A stretch of DNA of 64,000 nucleotides. Origin: Agaricus subrufescens (taxonomy: Eukaryota; Basidiomycota; Agaricomycetes; Agaricales; Agaricaceae). How positions within the stretch are numbered: position 1 is the first letter of the stretch; every line of letters starts with the position of its first letter. The position numbers and the translations under genes were made by a program. Below, piece after piece: positions 63,224 to 64,000 of the stretch. The stretch spans positions 1,364,001 to 1,428,000 of the forward strand of contig CM057058.1 of NCBI GenBank assembly GCA_029945375.1. The letters are read 5' to 3'. The notes under the pieces were generated by a model. It saw only the letters and a list, made by a program, of their open reading frames with translations, did no database searches and was not told where the DNA came from.

Positions 63224-64000
63224 AGGTTGGGTTTGGGCAATTGGAACGTAGAAGAGATGTTCGTGTTATCAAGCCGCGTTTCCCTCCTTTATATTTCATA
63301 GTCGATATCGCCCGCTAAAGATCGCTTGTTGGGGATCTTTTGGAGCGCTGTTATTCCTAGAACAGTCACTTATGTTTGTCAAAGGAATTAATCATTCATC
63401 TAGTTGCTTTTGCATCACGCAATATATGATAAAGCTATATATATATCTTTTTGATTGTCCGTGGGATAATTTTTAGTGGACAGTGGGACTAATCAGTGTG
63501 CAAAATCTTCAATGCTGAATGGTTTTTAATGTGAAACAATAAACTCAGTGATACGAGTAGTCGTGTTGATCACTTGAGTAAGTACCTAATGTGAAACAAT
63601 AAACTACTCGATAGTCAGTATTCCGAAGTAAGTCATATGCTATCCTACTCACCTCAGTGATACGAGTAGTCGTGTTGATCACTGAGGTGTTCGGGTGGCT
63701 TGCTCAGCCTTTTATACCCGGCCATTTCGGCAGAAACAACTATACAGTTTTAACAAGTGGAAAAGGAAATGGAAAAACAAATATCGGGTAAAAAGGAGAA
63801 TGGGGAAAGACATTGTGATCTACGGTGTCCGTATTAGGAAGGAGTAAGAAAAGGGATCAATGAAAGGTCATCGAGACTGAAAGTGAAAACGTATGATCGT
63901 AATAGTATCCCGAATCACTCACAACACTTCCCCTGGTTCGGGATACTCGGGCGCAGATTCCTTCCGAATATTTATTCCATCGCAACAGCGGATGACGGCG
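63224..64000. other. 3' flank with short direct and inverted repeats
   Basis: AATGTGAAACAATAAACT occurs at 63528-63545 and 63588-63605, exactly 60 bp apart. CAGTGATACGAGTAGTCG and its continuation occur near 63546 and 63654. The second is a perfect 11-bp inverted repeat, ACCTCAGTGAT/ATCACTGAGGT (63651-63661, 63678-63688). No gene is seen up to the window end. Confidence 0.6.

Overview
The window is nuclear DNA of a filamentous basidiomycete, most likely an Agaricomycete. Host genes carry many short introns (about 45-60 bp, GT..AG). The families I recognise are typical of mushroom genomes: a NACHT/STAND NLR, KDZ and tnp2/CACTA transposases, a fungal TMEM135-like protein and lineage-specific repeat proteins. 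I see no rRNA, tRNA or CRISPR.

Region 1 (1-32,192) is a nest of mobile elements. A KDZ transposase tail (1-600) is followed by pieces of one NLR gene. That gene is split by a Ty1/copia element (2,089-8,020, 5-bp duplication ATTAC) and by a Ty3/gypsy element on the minus strand (9,392-18,820, duplication GAAAG). Removing both elements and one copy of each duplication gives a continuous reading frame ending at 19,074. A decayed gag/ORF1-like gene follows. It is cut by a 2.66-kb near-perfect palindrome (19,944-22,606) and ends at a chromodomain Ty3/gypsy element (24,413-32,192), whose two LTRs do not match each other.

Region 2 (32,193-48,900) opens with a mitochondrial Lon protease fragment that lacks both ends. 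Then come intron-bearing genes of unknown function: a lysine-rich repeat protein, two paralogues that share exon structure (36,526-38,711 and 42,080-43,426), a five-exon membrane protein, a small three-exon gene, and an 899-residue agaric-type protein.

Region 3 (48,901-64,000) holds a tnp2/CACTA transposase gene with one stop, a pyrimidine-rich minisatellite, a small gene, an intact 11-exon TMEM135-like gene, two more members of the membrane-protein family, and a single-exon gene (62,588-63,223) whose product carries three copies of a histone H3 tail sequence.

Two themes join the parts. First, every substitution between paired LTRs of the copia element and the first gypsy element, and every inferred inactivating point change in the transposons, is a transition at a CpG, as expected from deamination of methylated cytosine. 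Second, the 3' LTR of the chromodomain element holds a long perfect heat-shock-element array that its 5' LTR lacks. All gene models were read by eye from the sequence. Family names rest on recognised motifs, not on searches.
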